Part shown: in pieces, positions 41,143 through 48,312 of the stretch | How the letters are laid out: the number at the start of each line of letters is the position of its first letter | Position numbering within the stretch: the first letter of the stretch is position 1 | NCBI GenBank assembly: GCA_004293725.1 | Contig: REAW01000029.1 | Coordinates: 1 to 55,586 of the forward strand | Direction of reading: 5' to 3' | From: Curvibacter sp. | GTDB taxonomy: Bacteria > Pseudomonadota > Gammaproteobacteria > Burkholderiales > Burkholderiaceae_C | DNA: 55,586 nt | Position numbers and translations under genes: made by a program | The notes under the pieces: generated by a model | Seen by the model: the letters and a program-made list of their open reading frames with translations, nothing else | Databases searched by the model: none | Told to the model about the DNA's origin: nothing

Positions 41143-43281
41143 TTAGGCGCTGGCGTCGTTATGTGGCGCCGGCGCCTTGCGTGGCAGCGTGATCGTGATG
41201 GTGGTGCCCTGGCCCAGAATCGACGCCACGTGCAGACTACCGCCCAAGGTGTTCTTGACCAGGTTGTCCACGATGGACATGCCTAGCCCGGTGCCGCCGC
41301 TGCCGATGCGGGTGCTGAAGAAGGGCAGAAACATTTTCTCCAGTGTTTCAGGCGCAATGCCACGGCCATTGTCTTGGCACACCAACGTAACTTCGCTGTC
41401 ATTCGCGGTGGCGGTCACCGCGAAGTGGCCTTGCTCCATGCCCTCAAACGCGTGCAGGTAAGCGTTGTTCACCAAGTTGATGACCACCTGACCCAAGGGG
41501 CCGGGGTAGCTCTCCATGGCAATGCCTTCGGGTACTTCCAGGCTTACCGTGTGGGGTTGGCGCTTGAGGCTGGGTGCCAACGTGTGCAATACCTCGTCGA
41601 GCACTTGGCGCAGGTCAAAAGGCCGGCGCTGCTCGCTGGCCTGGTCGGCTGCTACCTGGCGGAAATTTCTCAACAAGGCCTCCGCCCGTTCCAGGTTGCG
41701 TATCAACATGGCGTTGCCTTCGCGCACCTGGGTTACGAACTCGGCCAATGTGGACCGGCGAAGGGTTCCCGCGTCGAGTTGCCCCTGAAAATTCCGGGCT
41801 TGGTCGGCTAGTGTGGTGGCGGTCATCAGGCTGTTGCCCATGGGCGTGCCCATTTCGTGCGAAACGCTGGCAATCAGTGTGCCCAAGGTGGCCCGCGCCT
41901 CGCTGCGGGTCGCCTCTTCCTGCATGCGTTCTTGCAGCGAAGCATTGAGCTGCCGAATGCGCTCCTCCGTTTCTTTGCGGGCAGTGATTTCCAAGTTGGT
42001 ACCCCCCAGCAGCAGTGGCTTGCCATCTGCATCCCGCTCCAGCAGGCTGGCGCGCAGACCAATCCAGACCCAATGGCCTTGCTTGTGGCGCATGCGGTGT
42101 TCCGACTGCACATGCGTGGTTTCACCGGCAAAGTGCGCCTCCAAGGCTTTGAAAAAAACCTGCAAATCTTGCGGGTGGGCAAGCTCAAGCCACCGTGCGT
42201 AGAGATCCGTGCCCATCTCATCAGCGGTGTAACCCGCCATGCCCGCCCAGCGGGCGCTGGTCTGTAGTACCCGTGTTTGGTAGTTGTATTCCCAGGTGGC
42301 GACGCCCGTGCCATCCATGATGCTTTGCAGGCGTTTTTGCTCCAGCGCCAATGCTTCGCGTGCCCGTGTCGCGCGCAGCCTGGCTGATTCGATGCTGCGG
42401 CGGTAGCGTTGTGCGCGCCACACTGCGGCGGTAGTCAGCCCGCTCAGCAGCAGACCTGCACCCAGCAGGTAAGGCGCGTAGTTGGAGCTGAGCCCTTCAT
42501 AAAACTCGGGCCTGGGGTGCAGCTCCAACAACCAGGGCCGGGTTGCCACGTCGAGCGACACCACCACATCGTGGTGGTCGGAATCGTCGTGGTTTTGGGT
42601 GTCTGGCGACGTATCGAGTGAGGCCAGCCGGGTGAAGATGGCGTCATTTTGGGTACGTGATGCGCTGGAGACGTCATAGACCCGCAAGTCCATACCCACC
42701 AAGTCTGCGCGGGCGCCAGCATCGCGCAGCAGGGCCTGCAATGGCACCACCGCTTCTACAAAACCGCGGTGCTGCCCGACCGCATCGGTGTTGGCATCCC
42801 GCTCATACACCGGTGCAACGATGGCAATGGCAGATACCTCTTTGCCGCCGGGCCCAGGGTTGGGGGTCTGAAAAACCTCAGAGGCCACCGGGCGCCCAAT
42901 CACACGCGCTTGTTCCTTGTGGGCCGATTCCTCGGCACCCGCGGGAGTCCAACGAATGGCCGACAGGCTCTGCAAATCCGTCATCACGCGGCGCGACAGC
43001 ACATCCAACTGCAGCCTGCGGATATCGGGCTGACTTTCCAGCACCAAACCAAAGGTGTGGGTGGCTTCTACTACGCGGTGGATGTCATGTTCCAGTACAT
43101 CTTGCACGGTGCGTGCGCTCGCAGCCTGAATATTCTGCAGGCGCAAGGTTTCGACCTGCCGCAGCACCATAAAGCCAAGAGAGCTGCACACAACTCCAAT
43201 GCCCAGCGTGGTGGCCAGCACCATGGCATCGGGCAGCGACTTGCGTCCCGAGCTGGGCAGTGGTGTGGACTCTGTGGACAT
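41143..43281 (-). CDS. CHASE-PAS hybrid-topology sensor histidine kinase, orphan
   Basis: The 712-residue kinase has an N-terminal TM, a CHASE-like extracytoplasmic domain (about 60-270), a second TM (LLGAGLLLSGLTTAAVW), a PAS/PAC domain (WEYNYQTRVLQTSARWAGM) and a HisKA/ATPase core. The H box is SVSHEMGTPMGN (about 475), the N box NLVNNAYLHAF, the G1 box DNGRGI, the F box FLPFF and the G2 box GGTGLGM. No response-regulator gene is adjacent, so its partner lies elsewhere. It follows the sulfurtransferase gene by 63 bp on the same strand. Confidence 0.92.
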   Translation of the reverse strand: MSTESTPLPSSGRKSLPDAMVLATTLGIGVVCSSLGFMVLRQVETLRLQNIQAASARTVQDVLEHDIHRVVEATHTFGLVLESQPDIRRLQLDVLSRRVMTDLQSLSAIRWTPAGAEESAHKEQARVIGRPVASEVFQTPNPGPGGKEVSAIAIVAPVYERDANTDAVGQHRGFVEAVVPLQALLRDAGARADLVGMDLRVYDVSSASRTQNDAIFTRLASLDTSPDTQNHDDSDHHDVVVSLDVATRPWLLELHPRPEFYEGLSSNYAPYLLGAGLLLSGLTTAAVWRAQRYRRSIESARLRATRAREALALEQKRLQSIMDGTGVATWEYNYQTRVLQTSARWAGMAGYTADEMGTDLYARWLELAHPQDLQVFFKALEAHFAGETTHVQSEHRMRHKQGHWVWIGLRASLLERDADGKPLLLGGTNLEITARKETEERIRQLNASLQERMQEEATRSEARATLGTLIASVSHEMGTPMGNSLMTATTLADQARNFQGQLDAGTLRRSTLAEFVTQVREGNAMLIRNLERAEALLRNFRQVAADQASEQRRPFDLRQVLDEVLHTLAPSLKRQPHTVSLEVPEGIAMESYPGPLGQVVINLVNNAYLHAFEGMEQGHFAVTATANDSEVTLVCQDNGRGIAPETLEKMFLPFFSTRIGSGGTGLGMSIVDNLVKNTLGGSLHVASILGQGTTITITLPRKAPAPHNDASA

Positions 43282-43344
43282 GCGCTTGCAGTGTAGTGCC
43301 GCTGACCGCTTAAGAGAACCCCGGCGCTATTGCAATCGGCTTGG

Positions 43345-44214
43345 CTAGCCCTTCGCTATCGGGCGGGTGGGCACGCTGCACCACTCGCTCCAACTCCCGG
43401 CAAACAGGGCTGTATTGCCCAGGCCGGCAATCTGCATGGCCAGCACATTGGGCACGGCGCTTACGCCGCTGCCGCAGTGGTGCACCACATCCTGGGGCTT
43501 GCGGTCGCCCAGCAGGGCTTCAAACTCGGCCCGCAATACGGCGGCGGGTTTGAACAGGCCGTCTGGGCCCAGGTTGCTGCTGAAAACGCGGTTGAGCGCA
43601 CCCGGAATATGGCCTGCCACGGGGTCGATAGGCTCCACCTCGCCGCGAAAGCGTGGCGCCCCGCGCGCGTCGATGATGTGCTGGTAGTTCTGGCCCAGGT
43701 TGCGCAGCACGGTGTCTACACCCACCAGCGTCACTAACGGGTCGGCAACGGCGAAGGTGGTGGCCGCAAGGGGTGCCTCGGCACCGCTGGCCACCGCACC
43801 ACCGGCCGCCTGCCAGGCCTTTAAGCCGCCATCCAGCACCGCCACATTGGCATGGCCCAGCCACTTGAGCATCCACCACAGCCGGCCGCAGTAGTTGGCA
43901 CCTTGGCGGTCATACACCACCACCTGGTCCGTATTGCGCACCCCGATACTGCCCAGCCACTTTGCAAAATGTTCGCGCGAGGGCAGGGGGTGGCGCCCGC
44001 CAGAGGCTGCACCGGTCACCGCCGGGTCGCCTTTGGCGCTGAGGTTGTTGTCGAGGTGCGCATAGTACGCCCCGGCAATGTGGCTCTCGGCGTACTGCGC
44101 GGGGCCTTGTGCGGGCTGCATCAGGTCGCAACTGCAGTCGAACACGACGGCGGGTGTGGCGCTGGCTTGCAGGGTTTGGAGTTGGGTGGCGGAGATGAGG
44201 GTGGTGTAGGGCAT
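43345..44214 (-). CDS. sseA: Sulfurtransferase, SseA/rhodanese type
   Basis: The 289-residue protein has two rhodanese domains. The first carries DCSCDLMQPAQGPAQYAESH, and the second carries the active-site loop HHCGSGVSAVPNV (Cys about 248). CGSGV is characteristic of 3-mercaptopyruvate sulfurtransferases (CGSGVTA). The cellular role is sulfur transfer from mercaptopyruvate or a similar donor. GATAAT lies 9 nt upstream of its start, giving at most a very short leader. Confidence 0.92.
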   Translation of the reverse strand: MPYTTLISATQLQTLQASATPAVVFDCSCDLMQPAQGPAQYAESHIAGAYYAHLDNNLSAKGDPAVTGAASGGRHPLPSREHFAKWLGSIGVRNTDQVVVYDRQGANYCGRLWWMLKWLGHANVAVLDGGLKAWQAAGGAVASGAEAPLAATTFAVADPLVTLVGVDTVLRNLGQNYQHIIDARGAPRFRGEVEPIDPVAGHIPGALNRVFSSNLGPDGLFKPAAVLRAEFEALLGDRKPQDVVHHCGSGVSAVPNVLAMQIAGLGNTALFAGSWSEWCSVPTRPIAKG

Positions 44215-44712
44215 GGTGCGTCCATTATCTATTCGCTTCGTGTTGGGTGGTTTGCGCGTGCCTGCCGCCGGGCTGGCGCGGCGGGCGCGGTACTGTTCAT
44301 TTGAATTGCTATTGATTTAGTAGCTACTAGCGCTTATTCCATGGGCGCAATCGACACTTTTCTCTTGGAAAGAATAGACGCCATTTGCGGAGGGTCTCCA
44401 TACCGGTCATCGACCCCATCTCGGTAGCGAACGCTTGCAGGGTTTATCGGGTTTTTAATGGCAGCGTGGACCCTGCAGCTTTCAAAAAACCCCAATGAAA
44501 TCAATGCTTCGGTGAGCAAGGCGCGATCGTTTTCATAAGACAGCGACTTTGTTCATAAGCAGGTTTGCAGGGTTTGGCGGATTTTTCATAGACCAGTGCA
44601 GCGCGTAGAGCCTGGCGAATGGGATATAAATCAAGCACTTAAACAATACGCTGGGAGGCGGTCATGGAGAGTTGCAAAGTTGTTCATAAGACCTGTTTGA
44701 CGTCCACAACAC
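44215..44712. other. 500-bp gap left of the cassette array, with degenerate repeats
   Basis: No supported gene. It contains repeat copy 8 (44304-44339). Two imperfect direct repeats of 25 bp occur at about 44436-44460 and 44567-44591, each starting GCAGGGTTT. Short GTTCATAAG-like motifs occur near 44535, 44551 and 44682. A 61-codon minus-strand frame (44334-44519) has no recognisable similarity. Integron integrases and attI sites usually lie on this side of a cassette array; none is seen. Confidence 0.5.
44304..44339 (-). repeat. Dispersed two-hairpin repeat, copy 8 (partial)
   Basis: On the minus strand, AAGCGCTAGTAGCTACTAAA then TCAATAGCAA matches the second half of the family. The first hairpin is missing or diverged. 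Confidence 0.65.
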
Positions 44713-44734
44713 GTTAACGCTCAGCGAAGTCTTC

Positions 44735-45100
44735 ATGCAGCAATGGACTTGTCAGATTTGCGGAACCGAGAATCATCTTGATTCCGGCGGGTGCACTAAG
44801 TGCCACTACATCAAAGGCGCTACCAAGGAAAGTGCGGCGCGAGGCCGTTTGGCCCGAGACCAGAGCACGGGTCAGAGCGCGGGCTTGGGCTCTATTCTGG
44901 TTCGGGTGGTACTACGACTACTTGTTGGAGGCGTGTTGTTTTTGGTCTTGATGATCATTGGAATGTTTGCAGGGTTTGGTGGTGGTAGTGGCGCTGGCGC
45001 GTCGTGGTTCGCGTTTGCATGGTTATCTGCTGTTGTCGCGATTTTTTGGGCGCTGGCCGCGTTTGCTCGCGGCAATGGAGGCTCTGAAAATGAGCGTTAA
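44735..45100 (+). CDS. Cassette gene 1: RanBP2-type zinc-finger membrane protein
   Basis: The 121-residue protein starts MQQWTCQICGTENHLDSGGC. W-x-C-x2-C-x3-N-x6-C-x2-C (W4, C6, C9, N13, C20, C23) exactly matches the RanBP2-type zinc-finger pattern. A Gly-rich region and two hydrophobic segments follow (about 52-77, LVRVVLRLLVGGVLFLVLMI, and 85-110). The stop codon is part of the attC-like R'' box. It has no known function; the cytosolic zinc finger plus membrane anchor is the visible architecture. Confidence 0.8.
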   Translation: MQQWTCQICGTENHLDSGGCTKCHYIKGATKESAARGRLARDQSTGQSAGLGSILVRVVLRLLVGGVLFLVLMIIGMFAGFGGGSGAGASWFAFAWLSAVVAIFWALAAFARGNGGSENER

Positions 45101-45177
45101 CTGGTCGGCCCACACGGACACACAACCTCAGGTTGTCGCTGCGCGACGTATGTTGCGTGCCGGTGGCCTCCAACGTT
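45095..45177 (+). other. attC-like site 1, split by an insertion sequence
   Basis: It starts with GCGTTAAC at the gene-1 stop and ends TGGCCTCCAACGTT, where the IS begins. The matching core GTTAGGC resumes at 46536, immediately after the IS. Excising the IS and one GTT restores TCCAACGTTAGGC, a normal attC end. Confidence 0.7.
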
Positions 45178-46535
45178 GAGGCTGTAAAAAAACCATTTCT
45201 GGAACGCCCTTTGCAGTCTCTTTTGGCAAGGAGATCGCCATGCCCCGCTACAAACCCCAGGACCACAACAGCCTCTTGCTGCCTGTTGTCTTGTCTGAAC
45301 AAATCATCCCCGGCAGCTTCGCCTTCTCGCTGAACTACCTGGTCGAACACGAACTCGACCTCACGCCCTTGGATGCCCAGTTCAACAACGACGAAGTGGG
45401 TGCCAGCGCCTACGACCCGCGCGTCATGCTCAAGATCGTGCTGCTGGCCTACAGCCAAGGCATCATCTCCAGCCGGGGGATAGAACAGGCGTGTAGCCGC
45501 AATGTCCAGTTCATCGCCATCAGCGGCGACAGCCAACCCAGCCACACCCACATCGCCAAGTTTGTTGCCAACCTCAGCACCCAGATCAAACCCTTGTTCA
45601 GCCAAGTACTGCTGACCTGCGATGCCCAAGGATTGATAGGACGCGACATGTTTGCCATCGACGGCGTCAAGCTGCCCAGTAATGCCAGCAAAGAACGCAG
45701 CGGCACCCACGCAGAACTGCGCCACCGCGCTGATCGACTGGACAAAGCTGCCGACAAGATACTTGCACTGCACCAGGCCCAAGACAAAGCAGGTGCGACC
45801 GAAGCCCTGGAGCCCAAACGCCAAGCCCAGATGGAGGCCCTAAGCAAGGAAGCGGCCCGCACACGGGAATTCCTGGCCAGCAGCCCACCCCGCCAGAACC
45901 GCAAGGGACAGGAACTCAAGACCAACGTCACCGACAGCCAAAGCGCCAAGATGGCCACCAACAAAGGCGTCATCCAGGGCTATGCAGCACAAGCTGCCGT
46001 AGACAGCGCCCACCAAGTCATCGTGGCAGCAGACGTGATCGGCTCAGGCTCCGAGCAAGCCATGTTGTTGCCCATGATTGAGCAAAGCCAGCCTTACCGG
46101 AACGACAACACCCTGATCACAGCAGATGCCAGTTACCACAGCGATGCCACCCACCCCAGTGAACGCATGCGCCAAGCGATTGACTCACCCAAGGGCAGGG
46201 AGCTTTATAGCCAGCGCTTTGGTACCGTGGAGCCAGTGTTTGCCAACCTGCGGCACAACAAGCGGCTAACCCGGTTCAATCATCGGGGCCGCGCCAAGGT
46301 CAACACACAGTGGAACCTGTACTGCATAGTGCACAACATTGAGAAGTTGTCCAAGACGAGCATAAGGCAGCAAAGAACGCAATAAGAAGGAAATGAGGCC
46401 CTAGGACTGCTGGCAGGCGCGAAACAGGTCAAATTGCGGCACACTTTGCGCATGAGCGCCAAATGCTTGAAACCCAATCCGCGAATCACGCACAGCCGAA
46501 CTGGCGGGTGTAGGAATGGGCTTTTTTACAGCCTC
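45178..46535 (+). mobile_element. Insertion sequence, IS1182-like, inserted at an attC core
   Basis: The 1358-bp element has terminal inverted repeats that are perfect over 14 bp (GAGGCTGTAAAAAA at the left, its complement at the right) and similar for about 10 bp more. GTT flanks both ends (45175-45177 and 46536-46538), consistent with a 3-bp target duplication. It carries one transposase gene. Insertion at the GTTAGGC core would block normal recombination of the cassette. Confidence 0.85.
45240..46385 (+). CDS. IS1182-family transposase with an internal deletion
   Basis: The 381-residue DDE transposase starts MPRYKPQDHNSLLLPVVLSE and includes IDGVKLPSNASKERSGTHAE (first Asp), ITADASYHSDA (second Asp), and RFGTVEPVFANLRHNKRLTR (Glu). 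Family members are usually about 450-500 residues. Here SYHSDA runs straight into THPSERMRQAIDSPKGR, skipping the Cys-rich insertion of roughly 100 residues normally found between the second Asp and the Glu. The frame is kept. It may be an inactive, in-frame deletion derivative. Confidence 0.87.
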   Translation: MPRYKPQDHNSLLLPVVLSEQIIPGSFAFSLNYLVEHELDLTPLDAQFNNDEVGASAYDPRVMLKIVLLAYSQGIISSRGIEQACSRNVQFIAISGDSQPSHTHIAKFVANLSTQIKPLFSQVLLTCDAQGLIGRDMFAIDGVKLPSNASKERSGTHAELRHRADRLDKAADKILALHQAQDKAGATEALEPKRQAQMEALSKEAARTREFLASSPPRQNRKGQELKTNVTDSQSAKMATNKGVIQGYAAQAAVDSAHQVIVAADVIGSGSEQAMLLPMIEQSQPYRNDNTLITADASYHSDATHPSERMRQAIDSPKGRELYSQRFGTVEPVFANLRHNKRLTRFNHRGRAKVNTQWNLYCIVHNIEKLSKTSIRQQRTQ

Positions 46536-46542
46536 GTTAGGC
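46536..46542 (+). other. attC core (R' box) of site 1, right of the IS
   Basis: GTTAGGC is a perfect match to the G^TTRRRY recombination core. It is followed after five bases by the GTG start of cassette gene 2, the usual tight spacing in cassettes. Confidence 0.75.
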
Positions 46543-46547
46543 TGCTC

Positions 46548-46814
46548 GTGAAATGCCCATACTGCGGAAGGCTAGTGAGCTGGCCCCACCTTCGCGGCGG
46601 GGATGATGCTCTGAGGACGATAACTGCGTGGGGTCGATGCCCTAGCTGTCTTGGGAAGATTACATACGCCTTCTCGGGAAAGATCATGGCCGCAGCTGCC
46701 ATTCCCGCAGCACTCGTATGCTGGATGGCATCGACAGTCATTGGTGAAACTGCCATCTTGCTCTTTCCCATCCTGATCCTTGTCCCGGCAATGCGTCTCG
46801 ACAAGTGGTACTAA
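46548..46814 (+). CDS. Cassette gene 2: zinc-ribbon membrane protein
   Basis: Read from the GTG at 46548, the protein has 88 residues and starts MKCPYCGRLVSW. A zinc ribbon is formed by C3, C6, C31 and C34 (CPYC...CPSC). Two hydrophobic segments follow (IMAAAAIPAALVCWMASTVI and TAILLFPILILVPAM). A longer reading frame starting at 46434 lies inside the IS and is not likely to be native. The start 5 bp after the attC core supports the choice. Confidence 0.72.
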   Translation: MKCPYCGRLVSWPHLRGGDDALRTITAWGRCPSCLGKITYAFSGKIMAAAAIPAALVCWMASTVIGETAILLFPILILVPAMRLDKWY

Positions 46815-46823
46815 ATTGAACCT

Positions 46824-46882
46824 GCCTAACAGGTCCGCCCGCGGCGACGGCCTTCGGCCGCGCCTGGCCTCCAACGTCAGAC
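46824..46882 (+). other. attC-like site 2
   Basis: 59 bp from GCCTAAC (46824-46830, perfect R'') to GTCAGAC (46876-46882). A GC-rich hairpin lies in the middle (CGGCC-TTC-GGCCG) and TCCAAC precedes the core. The cassette-3 start lies 7 nt further on. Confidence 0.75.
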
Positions 46883-46888
46883 ATTGCC

Positions 46889-47149
46889 ATGAAACTCTCC
46901 CCCTCTGAAAAGCAAACATTGATTGGTCCACTGGTGATTGGAGGCCTACTGGGCGCGTTTGTCGCCTACGCTGTGTTTGCGTTCGCTAGTGAATACAGAC
47001 TCCAAAACGGAGACTCGATTGACACGTGGCAAACTGCCACAGAAGCAGGTTTTGCGTTTTTGGTGGCCGTTGTTTTGACTGTCGGCTTGCTTGGCGTCCT
47101 ACCAATTGCGGTCCAAAGATGGCGAGCGAAGGGCGGTAGCAATGTTTAA
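46889..47149 (+). CDS. Cassette gene 3: small two-helix membrane protein
   Basis: The 86-residue protein starts MKLSPSEKQTLIGPLVIGGL. Two transmembrane helices span about 11-33 and 53-76, separated by a polar stretch (SEYRLQNGDSIDTWQTATE). Its TAA stop lies within the GTTTAAC box of site 3. No family is recognised. Confidence 0.75.
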   Translation: MKLSPSEKQTLIGPLVIGGLLGAFVAYAVFAFASEYRLQNGDSIDTWQTATEAGFAFLVAVVLTVGLLGVLPIAVQRWRAKGGSNV

Positions 47150-47211
47150 CAGGTTCGTGGATGGGATCCACATCGGCGGCCAGCACGGTCGCCACTCTTT
47201 ACAACTGATGC
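47144..47211 (+). other. attC-like site 3
   Basis: The R'' box GTTTAAC (47144-47150) is perfect. The 3' end is less clear; ACAACTGATGC (47201-47211) resembles the core in degenerate form. The internal sequence can fold partly. Confidence 0.55.
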
Positions 47212-47265
47212 GCCGTTGTGGTTCACTCACGGCCGATGTTCGAACTCATTTCACGGAGAGCGACT

Positions 47266-47592
47266 ATGCATCTTTCAAAACTCAATAAGCAAGGTGCCGC
47301 GAAAGCGCTTCTCGCTACCGTACTTCTGTCACTGCTAGCGGGAGTCGTCGGCTCCCAGCTCGCTCCACAGATCCCGCTGTACCTAGTCTTGCTCTATAGC
47401 GCAGCCGGAGCTACCGCGTTGTTCGCCATTCTCATGCTCACGATTGTTGCAACGCTCACTTTTCGGCAGTTCATCCTGCGAAAGGGTGGTACCGATCCCC
47501 AGTGGTTTTGGTTCCGCGCAGAGCCACCGGGTTTGGTTCACTTGCGAGAGCAAGCCCGCCAAGCTAAGGCACACACCACGCGCAACGACTAA
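47266..47592 (+). CDS. Cassette gene 4: small membrane protein
   Basis: The 108-residue protein starts MHLSKLNKQGAAKALLATVL. Two hydrophobic helices (about 11-33 and 36-62) are followed by a charged C-terminal tail with WFWFRAEPPG. CGGAGAG precedes the ATG. No family is recognised. It resembles the neighbouring cassette products only in being short and membrane-bound. Confidence 0.72.
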   Translation: MHLSKLNKQGAAKALLATVLLSLLAGVVGSQLAPQIPLYLVLLYSAAGATALFAILMLTIVATLTFRQFILRKGGTDPQWFWFRAEPPGLVHLREQARQAKAHTTRND

Positions 47593-47596
47593 TGGG

Positions 47597-47656
47597 TTCT
47601 AACCACTACTACAAGCGGACCTGCCTGCGGCAGGCCGCCAAAGTCCAACGCTAGAC
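47597..47656 (+). other. attC-like site 4
   Basis: 60 bp from TTCTAAC (47597-47603) to GCTAGAC (47650-47656). A strong central hairpin (CCTGCC-TGC-GGCAGG) is present and TCCAAC precedes the core. Confidence 0.72.
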
Positions 47657-47668
47657 CGCAGAACACAC

Positions 47669-48247
47669 ATGCCCGACCCCCTGCACGTCCCGGTTCCTGT
47701 ATCACTTGAGACCGAGCGTCTTCAACTGCGCCCCTTCCGTACAACGGATGCGCCGCAACTCCACGAGGCCCTTTTGGACTCCGTCGCAGAGTTGCGTCAG
47801 CACTTGTGGTTCTTGCCGTGGGTCAGCGAGGAACCAACACTGCAGTCTGCCGAGGCCCGATGCCGAATGGCGGAAGCCAACTTCCTGGTCCGCGCGGACT
47901 TGCCTTACCTTGCATTCGCCAAGAGCACGGGCCGACTGGTTGCCTCAGCGGGGCTGCATCGCACGGACTGGTCTTTACCCAAAACAGAGGTTGGCTACTG
48001 GGTCCGAACCTCCGAAGCAGGCAAGGGCTACGCAACCGAAGCAGTTCTTGCGTTGACGAACTGGGCGCTGCACGGCCTGAAAGCCAAGAGAGTAGAACTT
48101 GTGACTGACGAGTCCAACCACGGATCACGCCGACTTGCCGAGCGCTGCGGCTTCGCCCTTGAGGGGGTCAAACGGAGCACCATGCAGTCACCTGACGGTC
48201 AGCTACGCAACTCTTGCGTCTATGCGCGGCTGCCCACTGCGGACTAA
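47669..48247 (+). CDS. Cassette gene 5: RimJ/RimL-type GNAT acetyltransferase
   Basis: The 192-residue protein has the RimJ/L pattern: LETERLQLRPFRTTDA, then LVASAGLHRTDW, EVGYWVRTSEAGKGYATEAV (acetyl-CoA loop), and SRRLAERCGFALEGV. Such enzymes acetylate protein N-termini or small amines; the target here is unknown. Its stop codon lies in GACTAAC, a near match to the attC R'' box. It is the last cassette before a gene in the opposite direction. Confidence 0.87.
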   Translation: MPDPLHVPVPVSLETERLQLRPFRTTDAPQLHEALLDSVAELRQHLWFLPWVSEEPTLQSAEARCRMAEANFLVRADLPYLAFAKSTGRLVASAGLHRTDWSLPKTEVGYWVRTSEAGKGYATEAVLALTNWALHGLKAKRVELVTDESNHGSRRLAERCGFALEGVKRSTMQSPDGQLRNSCVYARLPTAD

Positions 48248-48312
48248 CTCGAACGTAACTCACCGCTTCTGAGCGCCGGAGCAGTCCACAGTCCGCAGCA
48301 GACTCAACCCCT

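Larger units (their letters stand above)
44713..48248 (+). mobile_element. Integron-type gene-cassette array without visible integrase
   Basis: Five co-oriented short genes are each followed by a site that looks like attC. The stop codons of genes 1, 3 and 5 lie inside the R'' box (GCGTTAAC, GTTTAAC, GACTAAC). Genes 2 and 4 stop a few bases before GCCTAAC and TTCTAAC. Three site ends share TCCAACG before a core (GTTAGGC after excising the IS, GTCAGAC, GCTAGAC). There are no obvious internal promoters. No intI gene is within the window, so it fits a cluster of attC sites lacking an integrase, or part of a larger array. Confidence 0.75.

Noticed and set aside
44334..44519. 61-codon minus-strand frame left of the cassette array
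   Set aside because: It has no recognisable similarity, no ribosome-binding site, and lies in a stretch of degenerate repeats; not supported as a gene.
46434..46547. N-terminal extension of cassette gene 2
   Set aside because: These codons lie mostly inside the IS right end, so the long frame is a product of the insertion; the GTG at 46548 is the better native start.
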